A stretch of DNA of 64,000 nt, taken from NCBI GenBank assembly GCA_958298945.1, contig OY282606.1:95363696-95427695 (forward strand). The letters run 5' to 3'. Both the position numbers and the translations under genes were made by a program. This document shows, piece after piece, positions 47,291 to 57,960 of this stretch. The stretch is from Atherix ibis. Lineage: Eukaryota; Arthropoda; Insecta; Diptera; Athericidae. The notes beneath the pieces were generated by a model, which was not told the origin of the DNA, did not search any database, and worked only from the letters and a program-made list of their open reading frames with translations. Position 1 is the first letter of the stretch. Each line of letters opens with the position of its first letter.

Positions 47291-49040
47291 TAATATTAAT
47301 ATATAATAATATTATTTTGATTAAATGCTTAAGAATTTATTTTCACATATATTTAAAGATTTAAAATATATTCTTCATATTTTTAAACTGTATTTAATTA
47401 TTATTAAAAAGCTGATTTAAAGAATTTTAAACTTCAAATGAATAACGTGATTGTGTCGCCGCACAGAATACCACTTTTGTTTAATGTAGTGGTTATACTA
47501 ATCGAATAGCTTCTTTTAAAAGAAGCACTGAGTATTAGGAAACCTGATTTTAATCCGCTTCAGAGCAGAAACTTTCTTTGAATTAAACACAACGAAGTAT
47601 ACTAATTGACTGAATGCGACCAAAATGCTCTCCTAGTTGGAAACTTCAGCAATTATTATTTAAGTGGAGAGGAGGGAAAACGGATCATGCTGAGGTGCCG
47701 AAATACAGAAAACATCGAAGCACTGATACAGACACTCGATTCGGAAGCAGTTTGATGAGACTTCGAAGAACCACAGCTATAACTTCTGAGACCTACTAAA
47801 CAAAGCTACTGCTAGTCCGCGCGCGCACCAATAATAAAATATTAATGCTTGAGCTACATTAACTTTTATTGATTAGCATTTTCTTCGTATTAGAAAAATT
47901 TCGAATCAAGATTTAATGGAAGCTACAGATTATCTTCAAAGTTTTCGAGGACTACAACTTTTCTTCAAAAATTAAATAATCAAAGAATTTTGTCTATATG
48001 AAATCCGGTTTATAGGCATTTTTTCCAGCGTATATTTACTATAAGTTTTCGAAGATTGCAAAAATCGTACTTTTTCCCTTGTATGAGAGTATTATCAGTG
48101 ATTGAACGAATAAATATTGATGTATAAACATTTAAAGATTCAAATTATAAATTTATTTTTCTTTTCTCGTATTCATACACAATAACGTTTCACAAAATCG
48201 GATAATTTTTATTAATCAATCTTCATTGTAATTGCTTTAAATTCATCTACTTTGGATTTTTTTCATAAAAATATCTAAAAAAAAAGGATTCGTTCAATTA
48301 GGTATAATTCAAATTGATAAATTTGTTCTAAATAAATAGTATATTTATAACTATCAATAATAGTCTAATGAAGAAATATATATTTCTTAATTACGTATAA
48401 TAAATAAAATTGTATCAAAATTTTATTCAAAGAATAATCAGAAATTTAATGTACCAAAAGAAATATTAGAGGTAAGAAAAGAAATATTTTGTGTAATGAG
48501 TTTTGCTAAAAAAATATTCGTAAATATTTTTAAAGTAAATTATAACACAAAATATTTTGATTGGAAAACCTCATAAGCTCAGCTTGGAAAATTCTGTCAT
48601 TATACTCGGAAAAGTAAAATAGATTTAAGTTTTTGTTATTTTATTTTGAACATAAATTTTTCCATTGACGTATCATTTTTAAAGTGATAACATTCTAGAA
48701 ACAAATAATACAATATTTATATTAATTACTTGAATCGATTTGATTATATATCATTGCTATAATGTTCTTTTAATTTTAATTTGAAAATAAAAAAATAAAA
48801 ATCTTTAATAAAAACGACCATATAAATTTCAACAAAAAAAATCCTATTAAATATTGTCCTATTAAGAGTACATTATATTATAACAGTTCGAATATGAAAG
48901 TTTTTCATTTTATTCTATTTATTAATAAAATCATTACTGAAAATGAAAAAACGTACAATAAAAAATACATTACATAATAGAAATATTTTTTAAAAATACA
49001 CATATCTGAATATTGGTTTACATGCGGACACAAATGGGAT
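47291..49040. other. Spacer with a GC-richer island
   Basis: At about 47440-47830 the base composition rises and a 61-codon plus-strand frame (47614-47799) appears, rich in Arg, Lys, Thr and Ser. No family is recognised; it may be a transposon relic. The remainder is AT-rich and featureless. Confidence 0.35.
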
Positions 49041-49045
49041 ATAAT

Positions 49046-49192
49046 TTTTGTATTTAAATGAAAGCAACTCAACAATTTAAAGTAAATTAATATATTTAAA
49101 GATTAAGACGACATTAATACAAGTAAGATGGCGTGGCCTTTTATTACTATGACATGTTATAAAAGTAGAGCAGTGTTACCAGGAAAAGTGTC
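49046..49192 (-). repeat. 3' LTR (homologous part)
   Basis: About 147 bp are over 95 percent identical to the 5' LTR by eye. Differences are single bases (for example aagatgg versus aaggtgg). Its upstream limit is unclear because sequence beyond 49192 no longer matches the other LTR. The true LTR may extend to about 49311 or to the purine-rich stretch near 49530. Confidence 0.8.
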
Positions 49193-49358
49193 GACTTAAA
49201 AACTAAAATATTCGTACATGCGGTCATACAAACATGCACATAACATGCATACTACAAAATACACACATTGGCATGGGATGGTATACGGCTGACCACGATG
49301 GCAATATAACATATGTGCGTTGCACGGTCAGTCGTACGATAGCATTCAAAGAGAAAGC

Positions 49359-49420
49359 GCGTAAACCAGCATTCAACAAGAACACGCGTAAACCAGCATT
49401 TAACAAGAACACGCGTAAAC
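49359..49420. repeat. 27-bp tandem repeat in the retroelement 3' region
   Basis: Two full units (49359-49385, 49386-49412) and the start of a third, beginning gcgtaaaccagcatt. One base differs between the full units. A degenerate unit lies just upstream. Confidence 0.8.
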
Positions 49421-49519
49421 TTAAACGAAATGAATTTTATAATTGATATATAACAGAATACATAAGATTTAAAATTTAAATAATGTGTTTTAATTTCAAC
49501 TAGTTATTGTTACCATAAG

Positions 49520-52500
49520 TATATCAGCCTCCATCTAACTTGTCGGTATATGTAATACATTGCTCTCTCCCTCCTGCACTTTTTCACGGATAAAGTGCTC
49601 TTTTATATTGATATGTTTGGAGCGAGAGCTCACAATTGGGTTCCTCGCTAGATTTTGAGCTGATGTGTTGTCGTTATATATTGTAATACTCCTTTGTGAT
49701 ACACCCATATCTGATAAAAGCTACTTAAGATGCATTGCCTCCTTAGCTGCATCAGTTAGAGCCATGTACTCTGCTTCCTGAGTTAATATGGCAACAGTTC
49801 GTTGTTTACGTGATTCCCAGCAAATTACAGCTCCAGCCATTTTGAACTAATAGCCGGTGTATGAGCGGCGATCCTCCAGACAAGATCCCCAGTCTGCATC
49901 TGTACAGCCCATTAGTGGTTGTCCTGACTTTTCATATATCAAAGATAAGTCCCGTGTACCAGGTAACGCAGCATCCTCTTTGCAGCTTGCCAGTGACTTT
50001 CATTAAAACAAGAGTTATACTGGCTTAAATAACTTATTGCATGACATATATCAGGTCTGGTCGCTATAGAGAGTTACATTAATGATCCGATCAAATTTTG
50101 ATAAGGATAATTCGGTAGTTTAGAGCTGGTAGTTTTCGTTAGTTTTAGGCCTGGTGCCATAGGTGTTTTAACTGGGTGGCATGTGGTCATATTAAATCTT
50201 TCTAAAATTTCATCAATATACCTGGATTGGGACGCCCTTATTTTTCCTTGTTCGCAAACAAATTCAGTACCAAGGCAGTGTGTTAAGTTTCCCAGGTCTC
50301 TCATTTCAAATGTTGACATTAAATCATTTTTTAGGTTTTTTATTTTATGCTTGTTTTTACTTGCAATGATGATATCATCGACATATATTGCCAAAAGTAT
50401 TTTTTCTCACCCCTTAAAACAAGTAGAAATACAGGGGTCTGCAGAAAAGGCCTGAAAACCCAGGTCCCTCATTTTAGCATCTAATTTTTCGTACCAATGG
50501 CTTCCAGCCTGTTTAAGTCCGTATATGACCCTATTTAAGCGGCATACTTTTTCTTCCTTTCCTTCCCTTAAGTCTCTTAGCATTTGCTGAGCTTTATTGA
50601 AGACAAGTTAATTGTGTTCGCATTCTTCTTGCATTATTTCTTTTAAGAGTTCATGTAGGTCTTTTGGCAATGACATGTAAAGTTCTTCTTTAATTTGGCC
50701 ATTGAAAAATGCGGTAGATACATCAAGCTGGTTAATATGGACTTCTTCTTCAACGGACAATGCCAAAAGTAGTCCAATTGAGCTCAATTTTGTGACTGGA
50801 GCATATGTCTCACCAAAATCTATCCCAGGGCGCTGAATAAATCCGCGTGCCACTAGTCGGGCTTTTCGTCTTTCAATTTCACCGGTTGGTTTATATTTTA
50901 TTTTAAATACAATTTTGGAGTCAATGACGTTTCTGTTATTATTTTTGTTAACTACTTTCCATGTTTGGTTTTTAAGATGAGCTTTGATTTCTTCTTCGAA
51001 TGCTTTTCGCCATGAAAGTGCATCAGGACCATTTATAGCTTCTTCTTCAGAAAATGATGAACTTTCACATTCATAGTCCAACGTCCATTTTGGTGGCTCT
51101 TTTTTGTTTCGATCTCTTAGTGTCATAGTCCGTGATTGACCTGATTCATGATCTAGTTCCAAATTAGTGTCTGGATCAGTTTCAATTTCAATTGCCTCAT
51201 CGAATAAGTGTTCTTCTTCTTGAGTTATGTTGTTGAAGTCTTGCTGGAGAGTTATTGGAGAATTTTCTGGTTGTATGTTGATTTCAATTGCTCTTTCTAA
51301 TTTTGGTTTAGTAATTTTTACATCTACAAATAGATCTTCAATAGAGTTTTCTTGTATAACATTTTGATATGGTTTACTTATGATTTTTACATCCTTTATT
51401 ATTACAACTCTTCTTTTTTCAGGGTCCCATATGCGGTAGGCTTTTGATATCTTAGAATATCCAACAAAAATTCCCTCTTTTGCTCTTGAATCAAATTTAG
51501 ATTTATTAATGTTTTTATTTAAGAAAAAGGCTTTAGATCCCAAAATTTGAAAATATTTTACAGATGGTTTTCTTTTGAACCATATCTGAAATGGAGTATT
51601 GTTATTAATTGAACGAGATGGTGATCGATTTATGATATAATTGGAACAAAATACAGCCTCAGCCCAAAAAGAGTGAGTTAGGTTTCCCTCCAACATTAGG
51701 CACCTGGCTTTGTCCAAAATAGTCCGATGCTTCCTCTCAGCCAATCCGTTCTGTTGAGGAGTGTATGGAGCTGACAGTCCCCTTCGAATTCCATTTTCAA
51801 TTAAATATTTTGTAAATTCTTTACTTGTATATTCTCCGATTCCATTATCACTTTGGAGATATTTAATGTTTTTTCCAGTTAGGTTTTCAGCTTCTTTAAA
51901 TTGTTTAAAAAAAGTTTAGGACTTCATTTTTCTTTTTTAGAAAATATATCTTAGTATATCGGCTTTTTTCGTCAATGAAAGTTATAAAGTAGCGGTACCC
52001 TGCATTTGATGAAGTTCGCATGGGTCCGACTACGTCTGAATGGACAATTTCTTGTAATTCCAGATTTTAACTTCTTGGCTGGATTTAAATGTTGATTTAG
52101 ACATTTTGCCTTTTATGCATATTTCACAATCTGAAAAAGATTCATTGGGATTAAAGTTCAGGCCCACCATTGATTTTGTTTGATGAGCATATTTTAAAGT
52201 CTGCATGTTGATGTGGCCTAATTTTCTATGCCATAATTTCATTTTAGATTGTTTTTCAGAATTTGGCTCAAAATTTGTTAAATTTCCAATAACATAATAT
52301 AGCCCATTAATTTTATTTGCCATGAGGATAATGTCACCCTCATAATTTTTAATGAATGCTTTGCTGTTAGTAAAAGTCACATCAAATTCCTTTTCAGTAA
52401 TTTTTCCAACTGAGAGTAAATTTGCCATCAATTCTGGAACATAAAGAGTGTTGGTAAGATTAATTTCATGGTCTTTTGTTATACATATTTTGGCTAGTCC

Positions 52501-53461
52501 CTTTCCATTTATATATGCTGAGTGCTCTGATGATTCTAATTTCAAAACATTGTTTCCAGTCTTTTTAATGTCGAGGAAATATTTTTGTTTTGAACACATG
52601 TGGGAGGTGCTTCCACAATTCAAGCACCAGAAATTTGAGGGTTTTCTTTCAGTCATTGTAGCGTGTGATTCCTCACTTAAGAATGTGTTTTCTCCCCTTC
52701 GATATTTACGATTCCCTGAATTTCGACATTGATCCGTTCTGTGATTTTCACGACCGCAATTTTGGCATTTTAATTTTGAATCAGTCTTGTATGATTTTTT
52801 ATTGTTTTTATACTTTGTTTTATTAAAGTATGAATTTTTATTACCTTTTGAACCATGTTCATAAAATGCATCCTCTTGGCTTTGAAAATTTTCATCTTTT
52901 GTTCTTGCCATATGCTCTTCCAAGATTTTAACTTTTAGGTCTGTTGGTTTGGGCAAATTGTCACGGCTCTCTATCGCTACTCGAAAGTTTTCAAACGTAG
53001 GTGGAAGACTATATAACATTATTATTGTCAATAAATTATCATTTATTTCAACTCCTAGGCCCTCCAGTTTATCCACAGTATCCGTCAAATTATTTAAATG
53101 ATCTCTTACGTCCTCGTCCGTTGTCATTTTGTACAAAACAAGACGTTTGAGAAGTATGGCCTTTCGAACAGGGCCTTCACTTTGGTATATACCCTTTAAG
53201 GTATCCCAGACTTCCTTTGAAGTTTTACAATTTTTTACTTGACGTATTTTACTAGAAGATATTAGTAAAAATAAATCCGACCTTGCATATGAATCGTCGG
53301 TTTCCCATTTTTTTACGTTTGCTTGATCTTCAGGTTTTTCTTTATTCTCCACTGACATATCCCCAGAGTCCATTCTTGATTAACACGGCCTGAGCGTGGA
53401 TACACCAAGTGTCGTATTTTTCCTTGTTTAAAGATTCAATATGAAAATTATTCTGAGCCAT
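49520..53461 (-). pseudogene. Copia-type gag-pol polyprotein, disrupted
   Basis: Starts MAQNNFHIESLNKEKYDTW at 53461. The Gag part carries the zinc knuckle CQNCGRENHRTDQC. The protease block reads WCLNCGSTSHMC where the family has D-S-G, so the catalytic Asp is Asn. Integrase: WHRKLGH and CEIC (zinc site), IVHSDVVGP, QSDNG and the NGLAERKHRT block. Reverse transcriptase: WKVV, KARLVARGF, QLDVSTAFFNG and YVDDII. RNase H is fragmentary. Frame lesions by eye: near 53360 in Gag, 52050 and 51910 in integrase, a stop near 50610, one near 50420, and TAA for Tyr near 50073. Between breaks the frames are long (447 and 378 codons), so decay is fairly recent. Confidence 0.92.
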
Positions 53462-53504
53462 TTTTTCGAATAATTTATGAGCTACACAGTATATTAGTTT
53501 AATA

Positions 53505-53518
53505 CTGGACCCATAACC
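53505..53518 (-). other. Primer-binding site of the retroelement
   Basis: Directly after the 5' LTR the minus strand reads ggttatgggtccag. Drosophila copia has ggttatgggcccag at the same place and primes from a fragment of initiator tRNA-Met. One base differs. Confidence 0.75.
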
Positions 53519-53685
53519 TTTTGTATTTAAATGAAAGCAACTCAACAATTTAAAGTAAATCAATATATTTAAAGATTAAGATGACATTAATACAAGTAAG
53601 GTGGCGTGGCCTTTTATTACTATGACATGTTATAAAAGTATAGCAGTGTTACCAGGAAAAGTGTCGGCTGTCAGTATTGCCAACA
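53519..53685 (-). repeat. 5' LTR
   Basis: 167 bp, ending at the primer site on one side and the ataat target duplication on the other. It starts tgttgg and carries ttataa. It appears shorter than a usual copia LTR (about 276 bp) and may have an internal deletion relative to the other LTR. Confidence 0.8.
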
Positions 53686-54676
53686 ATAATTTATTGGGCA
53701 AATTTGAAATTTTATAATATTTATTAGATTATATATTAATAATGTGCTAAGACAAAATTTTAGTTTTGATCAAATTATCCTCTTTTTAAAAAAAATTGAA
53801 TTTCCTTTATATTAATGTTAATTTTTATATATGTTTGTGGTTTGTCAATTAACTCGAAGTTGGATTAAATACTTGACCAATAAAACCTATTGTATTTGTA
53901 GTTTTCTCAACAATCATATATTCAAAAGGTCTATTCTTTCAAGTAATTCAATAGTTGGCATAACTCCTTGCTCATTCACTTAAATTTTGGTCGTATGTAA
54001 TATTTGAGTGATAAATGAATTGAGTGGCGACATTTTCAATAAGTTTGCGTGTTTCTCATAAAATATATCGTTAATTACAAGCTAATCAAAAATGAAATAT
54101 GATAAATTGCAATTTATTTAAAAAGTCTTACCTGTGCAAGTATAACATTTAAATTGAAATCTGATTTTATGCCAATCTTTAATAAATATACTTTTTCATG
54201 ATCATGTTCTTGAATTTCTCTTAATTTTCTCAATATTATTTCAGTACCCAATCTAGATAGTGTCTCAATTACTGTTTTTTTATTTGGATTTTGTAATTAT
54301 TTATAATACTATTTTATAGTTTTATTAATCGTACATTTTTGTGGCAAAAGTATTATCATTGATTGCCATAAGGTAGCTCCAAAACAATTGCATCAAGTTC
54401 AGCAATTCGATTATATAAGAATGAACCTTTTTGGAACATCATAGGTACTATTCCAATTTGTTTACCATTGTCGTCATAAAATGGAGAAATTCGTGTTAAA
54501 GAACAATTAAAAGCCATCTATTTAAAGAAAAATTAAGTAGTAAATCGTCAATTTGATATACACGAGTATGAGTGGTAAAGGTTGTGAGCGCTAATTTAAA
54601 AATGACAATATAATAAATACTGTATAGTAATTTTTTTTCAAACACATAGAACAATAACTCTCTTTATCTTAAACCA

Positions 54677-55519
54677 GGTCTGTTCAAAAAGTTCGCGAAT
54701 TTTGAATTTCCGCGGCTTACGTACATTAGATTTTCGATTTTTTGTGGCATTATGTTGGTAATCATGTCTCTCACTTATGCCGACAAGTTCGGCCATTTTG
54801 AATGTTCAGTTAATTTTTAACAGCTGCTTTGCTTGAACGTGTTTCGGATTATCTTCGATTTTTTCCCATTCCAAAAAATGGATCAAAGAATCTGTTTCGG
54901 GAATAAGAAAAAGTCACAGGGGGCCAGGTCTGGGGAATACGTGGCTGCGGGATTATTAGTGTGTTGTTTTTGGCCAAAAATTCGCGCACAAGCAACGATG
55001 CGTGAGCAGGGACGTTATCATGGTGCAAAAGTCCTTATTGACCGTTCTACCCTGTGGCAAGAACTTATGATGCACCACGCCCCTGCAATCGAAGAAAACT
55101 TCGACCGAACTTGGCGCGAGGTAAGCAAAACCTTCACATTCGACCGAACTTGGCGCGCTTTTTTCGGTCTTAGCTCGTGCGGCAGCTTCCATTGGTATGA
55201 TTGAGCTTTGGTTGAGCTTTGGTTATGACCCTCTGGAGCAAAATTAAGTCGTCGCGGACAGAGTCTAACAGCTCCTTAGCAATAGTAATGTGATGCTGTT
55301 TTTGGTAGAAAATGGGCAAAAATCGAAGACGAGCCAAAACACGTGCAAGCAAAGCAGCTGTCAAAAATTAACTGAACATTCAAAATGGCCGAACTTGTTG
55401 GTATAAGTGAGAGACATAAGTACCAACATAACGCCACAAAAAATCGAAAATCCAATATACGTAATTTAACAGACCTCATATATACAAATTCAAAATTCGC
55501 GATACTTTTTGAACAGACC
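54677..55519. mobile_element. Foldback mariner copy inside serpin B intron 4
   Basis: Both ends begin ggtctgttcaaaaagt and continue gcgaattttgaattt inward. Unlike a normal mariner, both ends also carry the same 5' subterminal region: 54711-54870 and 55318-55470 are inverted copies of each other (tttgtggc-ttatgttgg, tctctcactta, ttcggccattttgaatgttc). The middle holds scrambled transposase pieces on the minus strand, including the HASLLVREFLAKNN block and a PPYSPDLAPCD-like block with one base missing. It is a rearranged, immobile copy of the family also found in serpin A intron 1. Confidence 0.85.
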
Positions 55520-56536
55520 TCATATATATCATTTATTTTTAATAGGATATTGCATCACCTTCCATTGTCCACTAAAGGATGCGACTGATATCAACATGAT
55601 GCTCATATTTTTAATATCAGACGATGAAACAACATTTTTCAATTCTCCAAAAGTTGCTTTATCTATTATTCCGTTGATCTTTTCTTGTGTCTGTACAGGA
55701 GTATCAAAACTTACTGAAATTAATTTAGCTCTGTACGATTTTTGGATTATATCGACATAGTCAGGATTAAGAGGTTTTTGTTCATTAAATACAATGGCTT
55801 CTGTAACGGTTGTCTGCACTGTTGATGTATTTGTACTATAAAGTAGAAATTTTATCAAAAATATATTCACAAATTTACTAAATAATTTGTCACTTAAAAG
55901 CTTGTTGAAAATATTTATATCCTTCACGAATTGGAGTTATATCCTCACTTAACCGAAGACCAGCTTGTAACTCCACGAGTGTATTGTTCTTTGCACCCTC
56001 AGTCAAATACAATAAAAGAGACCATACTGATAATGGACATATCATAAAGTCACTAGTTGGTATTGCTTGTGATACTTTCTAAGATGTTTAAATATTTTAC
56101 TAATCAATATAGTTCAACAAATTTACAAAATATTAATTTACACTAAAAAGTTCCAAAGCAAAACTTTCATTGCTTTCTGAAAATTTTCTCAAATTATCGC
56201 TTATCGAATTTTCATTGATATTTTGCGGTGTACTTAAACTACAATAAAATACTAAAACAAAACAAAAGGTGCCTGTAAAAATAGAGACAGTAAATATAAT
56301 TTGAGAACTTGTGATAGGAAACAGTAATTATAATTTGAGATAGGTAATATATTATTTATATTTTGTTGAAGTTTATTTATGCATACAAGGTTAATATCAT
56401 AAGCCTAACTAAGTACTGAGCCTATAATAGCATTTAGAAAATATTAAAAAATATACTTATTGCTGAGAGCTTATTCATTTCCATTTTTACCAAATTTATT
56501 TGTCTATTGTTGTTAAATGTATTTTTATAATTGCTA

Positions 56537-56587
56537 TATAATAGCAATTAATAAGATCAAGTAATGATCTTATTAATTGCTATTATA
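56537..56587. repeat. Perfect inverted repeat, 23-bp arms, in serpin B intron 1
   Basis: Arms 56537-56559 and 56565-56587 are exact reverse complements with the 5-nt loop agtaa. The arm includes agcaattaataagatca. Confidence 0.85.
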
Positions 56588-57724
56588 TTTTTGTAATTAG
56601 TTAACAAGTAATTTACTAAATTCAATATTTCTGTTTAAAGATGTCAATGCTAATTTTTTTTTTAAATATTACGAAATTCCACTTTAATTTATATTAAATT
56701 ATTATTTATATCAGAAAAATCGTTTATTAAAAAAATATTTGAGAATATATATATATATATAAACAGGAAATAAATGAACAGAATAAATTGTTTATATTAC
56801 GTTTCAGTACTTCACATCTCACCAAGCTTAATAAAATTTAAATGTTTTCTTATCATTGCAATATCAAGAAACCAGGTCCAACTTGTACGAAAATCTAACA
56901 ATAGTTTTTATACAATCTAAATATAAAATATTCAAATAATTTAACAAAATATTTTCTGGTTAAGAATACCAGATATGTTCGTATTTACTTATCCATTAAG
57001 TGATGCACTTTCTTTTCCGCGTATCCATTATTCTAGCTATTTTTGTTATTATAAGCCTACTATATTCTAATGTATAAGAATAAGTATTTGACATACCACC
57101 ACTAGTAGAATTTTAATAAACCAGAATATTTATTTAATTGTCATTTTATTTATATAGAACTACAATATTTTGATCAATTGCTATTCAAGAACTTTTTCAT
57201 GTTTTCAAACTTATGTCAACTGACTGCAAAATCGTAAAATCACTTCAATTTCTTCTAATTTATGTTTATTCATAATTCATTTTTATATATAATAATAATA
57301 CTTTGAAAACCTGTATTTTTATTCAAATGAAAACAGCAGACTATAAAAATCTCTTATTATTGAGTTTAGAAATTATTAGATTGGCCAGAGACAACAAAAG
57401 TTTAATATGGTATGGAATAAACTTTTTAAATTTACCAAAACTAACTAATTCGAGTTATATTTAATTTAGTTTGTGTGTTTATAGTCCATATAATGAAAAA
57501 TGCTCGAATCGAGCTTTCAATGGTTGTTATGAGAGTTGTTTTAATTTTTTTTACAAATCTTATTTTGTTCATGAGTATGACTGGCCAAAAACATCTATTT
57601 TTTTATCTATTGAACATGTACTCGTAGCCATATATATAAAATCTGGTTTTTGAAATTTTTCATATCAATCTTTATGGTTCTTTTGAAAGTTTAATTAACT
57701 TAAATTAAAAGTTGCATTCGCCAT

Positions 57725-57960
57725 TTTTTTATGTCTTATTGCTCTGTTACTAAATAAAGTATTTTATTTTTTAATATATATGGTTTTTTTCTGAAACATA
57801 TTTACTAAATTTTAATTATAATTAGGCAGAAATTAAAAATATTTATCAGTTCATGAAAATACCGCGAACATAATTTTAAGGAAGAAAATATTCTAACTAT
57901 ACAGTACTTACCAATTTTGTCGTTTTATAAATTTTCAATTATACTACAACTAAATTCGAT
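57725..57960 (-). promoter_or_regulatory. Serpin B leader region
   Basis: Equivalent to the serpin A leader: an acceptor at about 57745 before the ATG exon, and a noncoding exon ending at 57912 with donor gtaagt. Similarity to 42119-42400 is clear across both introns and exons. Confidence 0.65.

Larger units (their letters stand above)
49046..53685 (-). mobile_element. Copia-type LTR retrotransposon, nearly complete, inactive
   Basis: A 4.64-kb element on the minus strand, flanked by the 5-bp direct repeat ataat at 49041-49045 and 53686-53690, as expected for a copia-type insertion. Homologous LTR segments lie at both ends. Next to the 5' LTR (53518 downward) is a primer site beginning ggttatgggtccag, very close to the copia primer site. 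The interior has the copia order gag, protease, integrase, reverse transcriptase, RNase H. Several frame breaks make it non-functional. Confidence 0.93.
53849..57724 (-). pseudogene. Serpin B, decayed paralogue of serpin A
   Basis: The exon order matches serpin A: 57700-57724, 56142-56272, 55894-56078, 55559-55835, 54335-54517, about 54132-54280 and 53849-54081. Exons 2, 3 and 4 have exactly the same lengths as in A (131, 185, 277 nt), and exon 4 is very similar (SYRAKLISVSFDTPVQTQEK). Exon 5 has lost 13 bp between LPYG and the SMIILLP block, shifting the frame to an immediate stop. In the last exon TAA replaces the Glu before the hinge, and the hinge reads NEQGVMPT, no longer inhibitory. The last part of the loop is deleted. 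A mariner copy sits in intron 4. An alternative start exon is possible at 56457-56484. It may still be transcribed. Confidence 0.9.

Noticed and set aside
52448..52732. Plus-strand 94-codon frame
   Set aside because: It is the antisense of the copia-type gag and protease region.
56457..56484. MEMNKLSAI exon as the main start of serpin B
   Set aside because: It is not found in serpin A, whereas the exon at 57700-57724 is shared by both. It remains only as a possible alternative.
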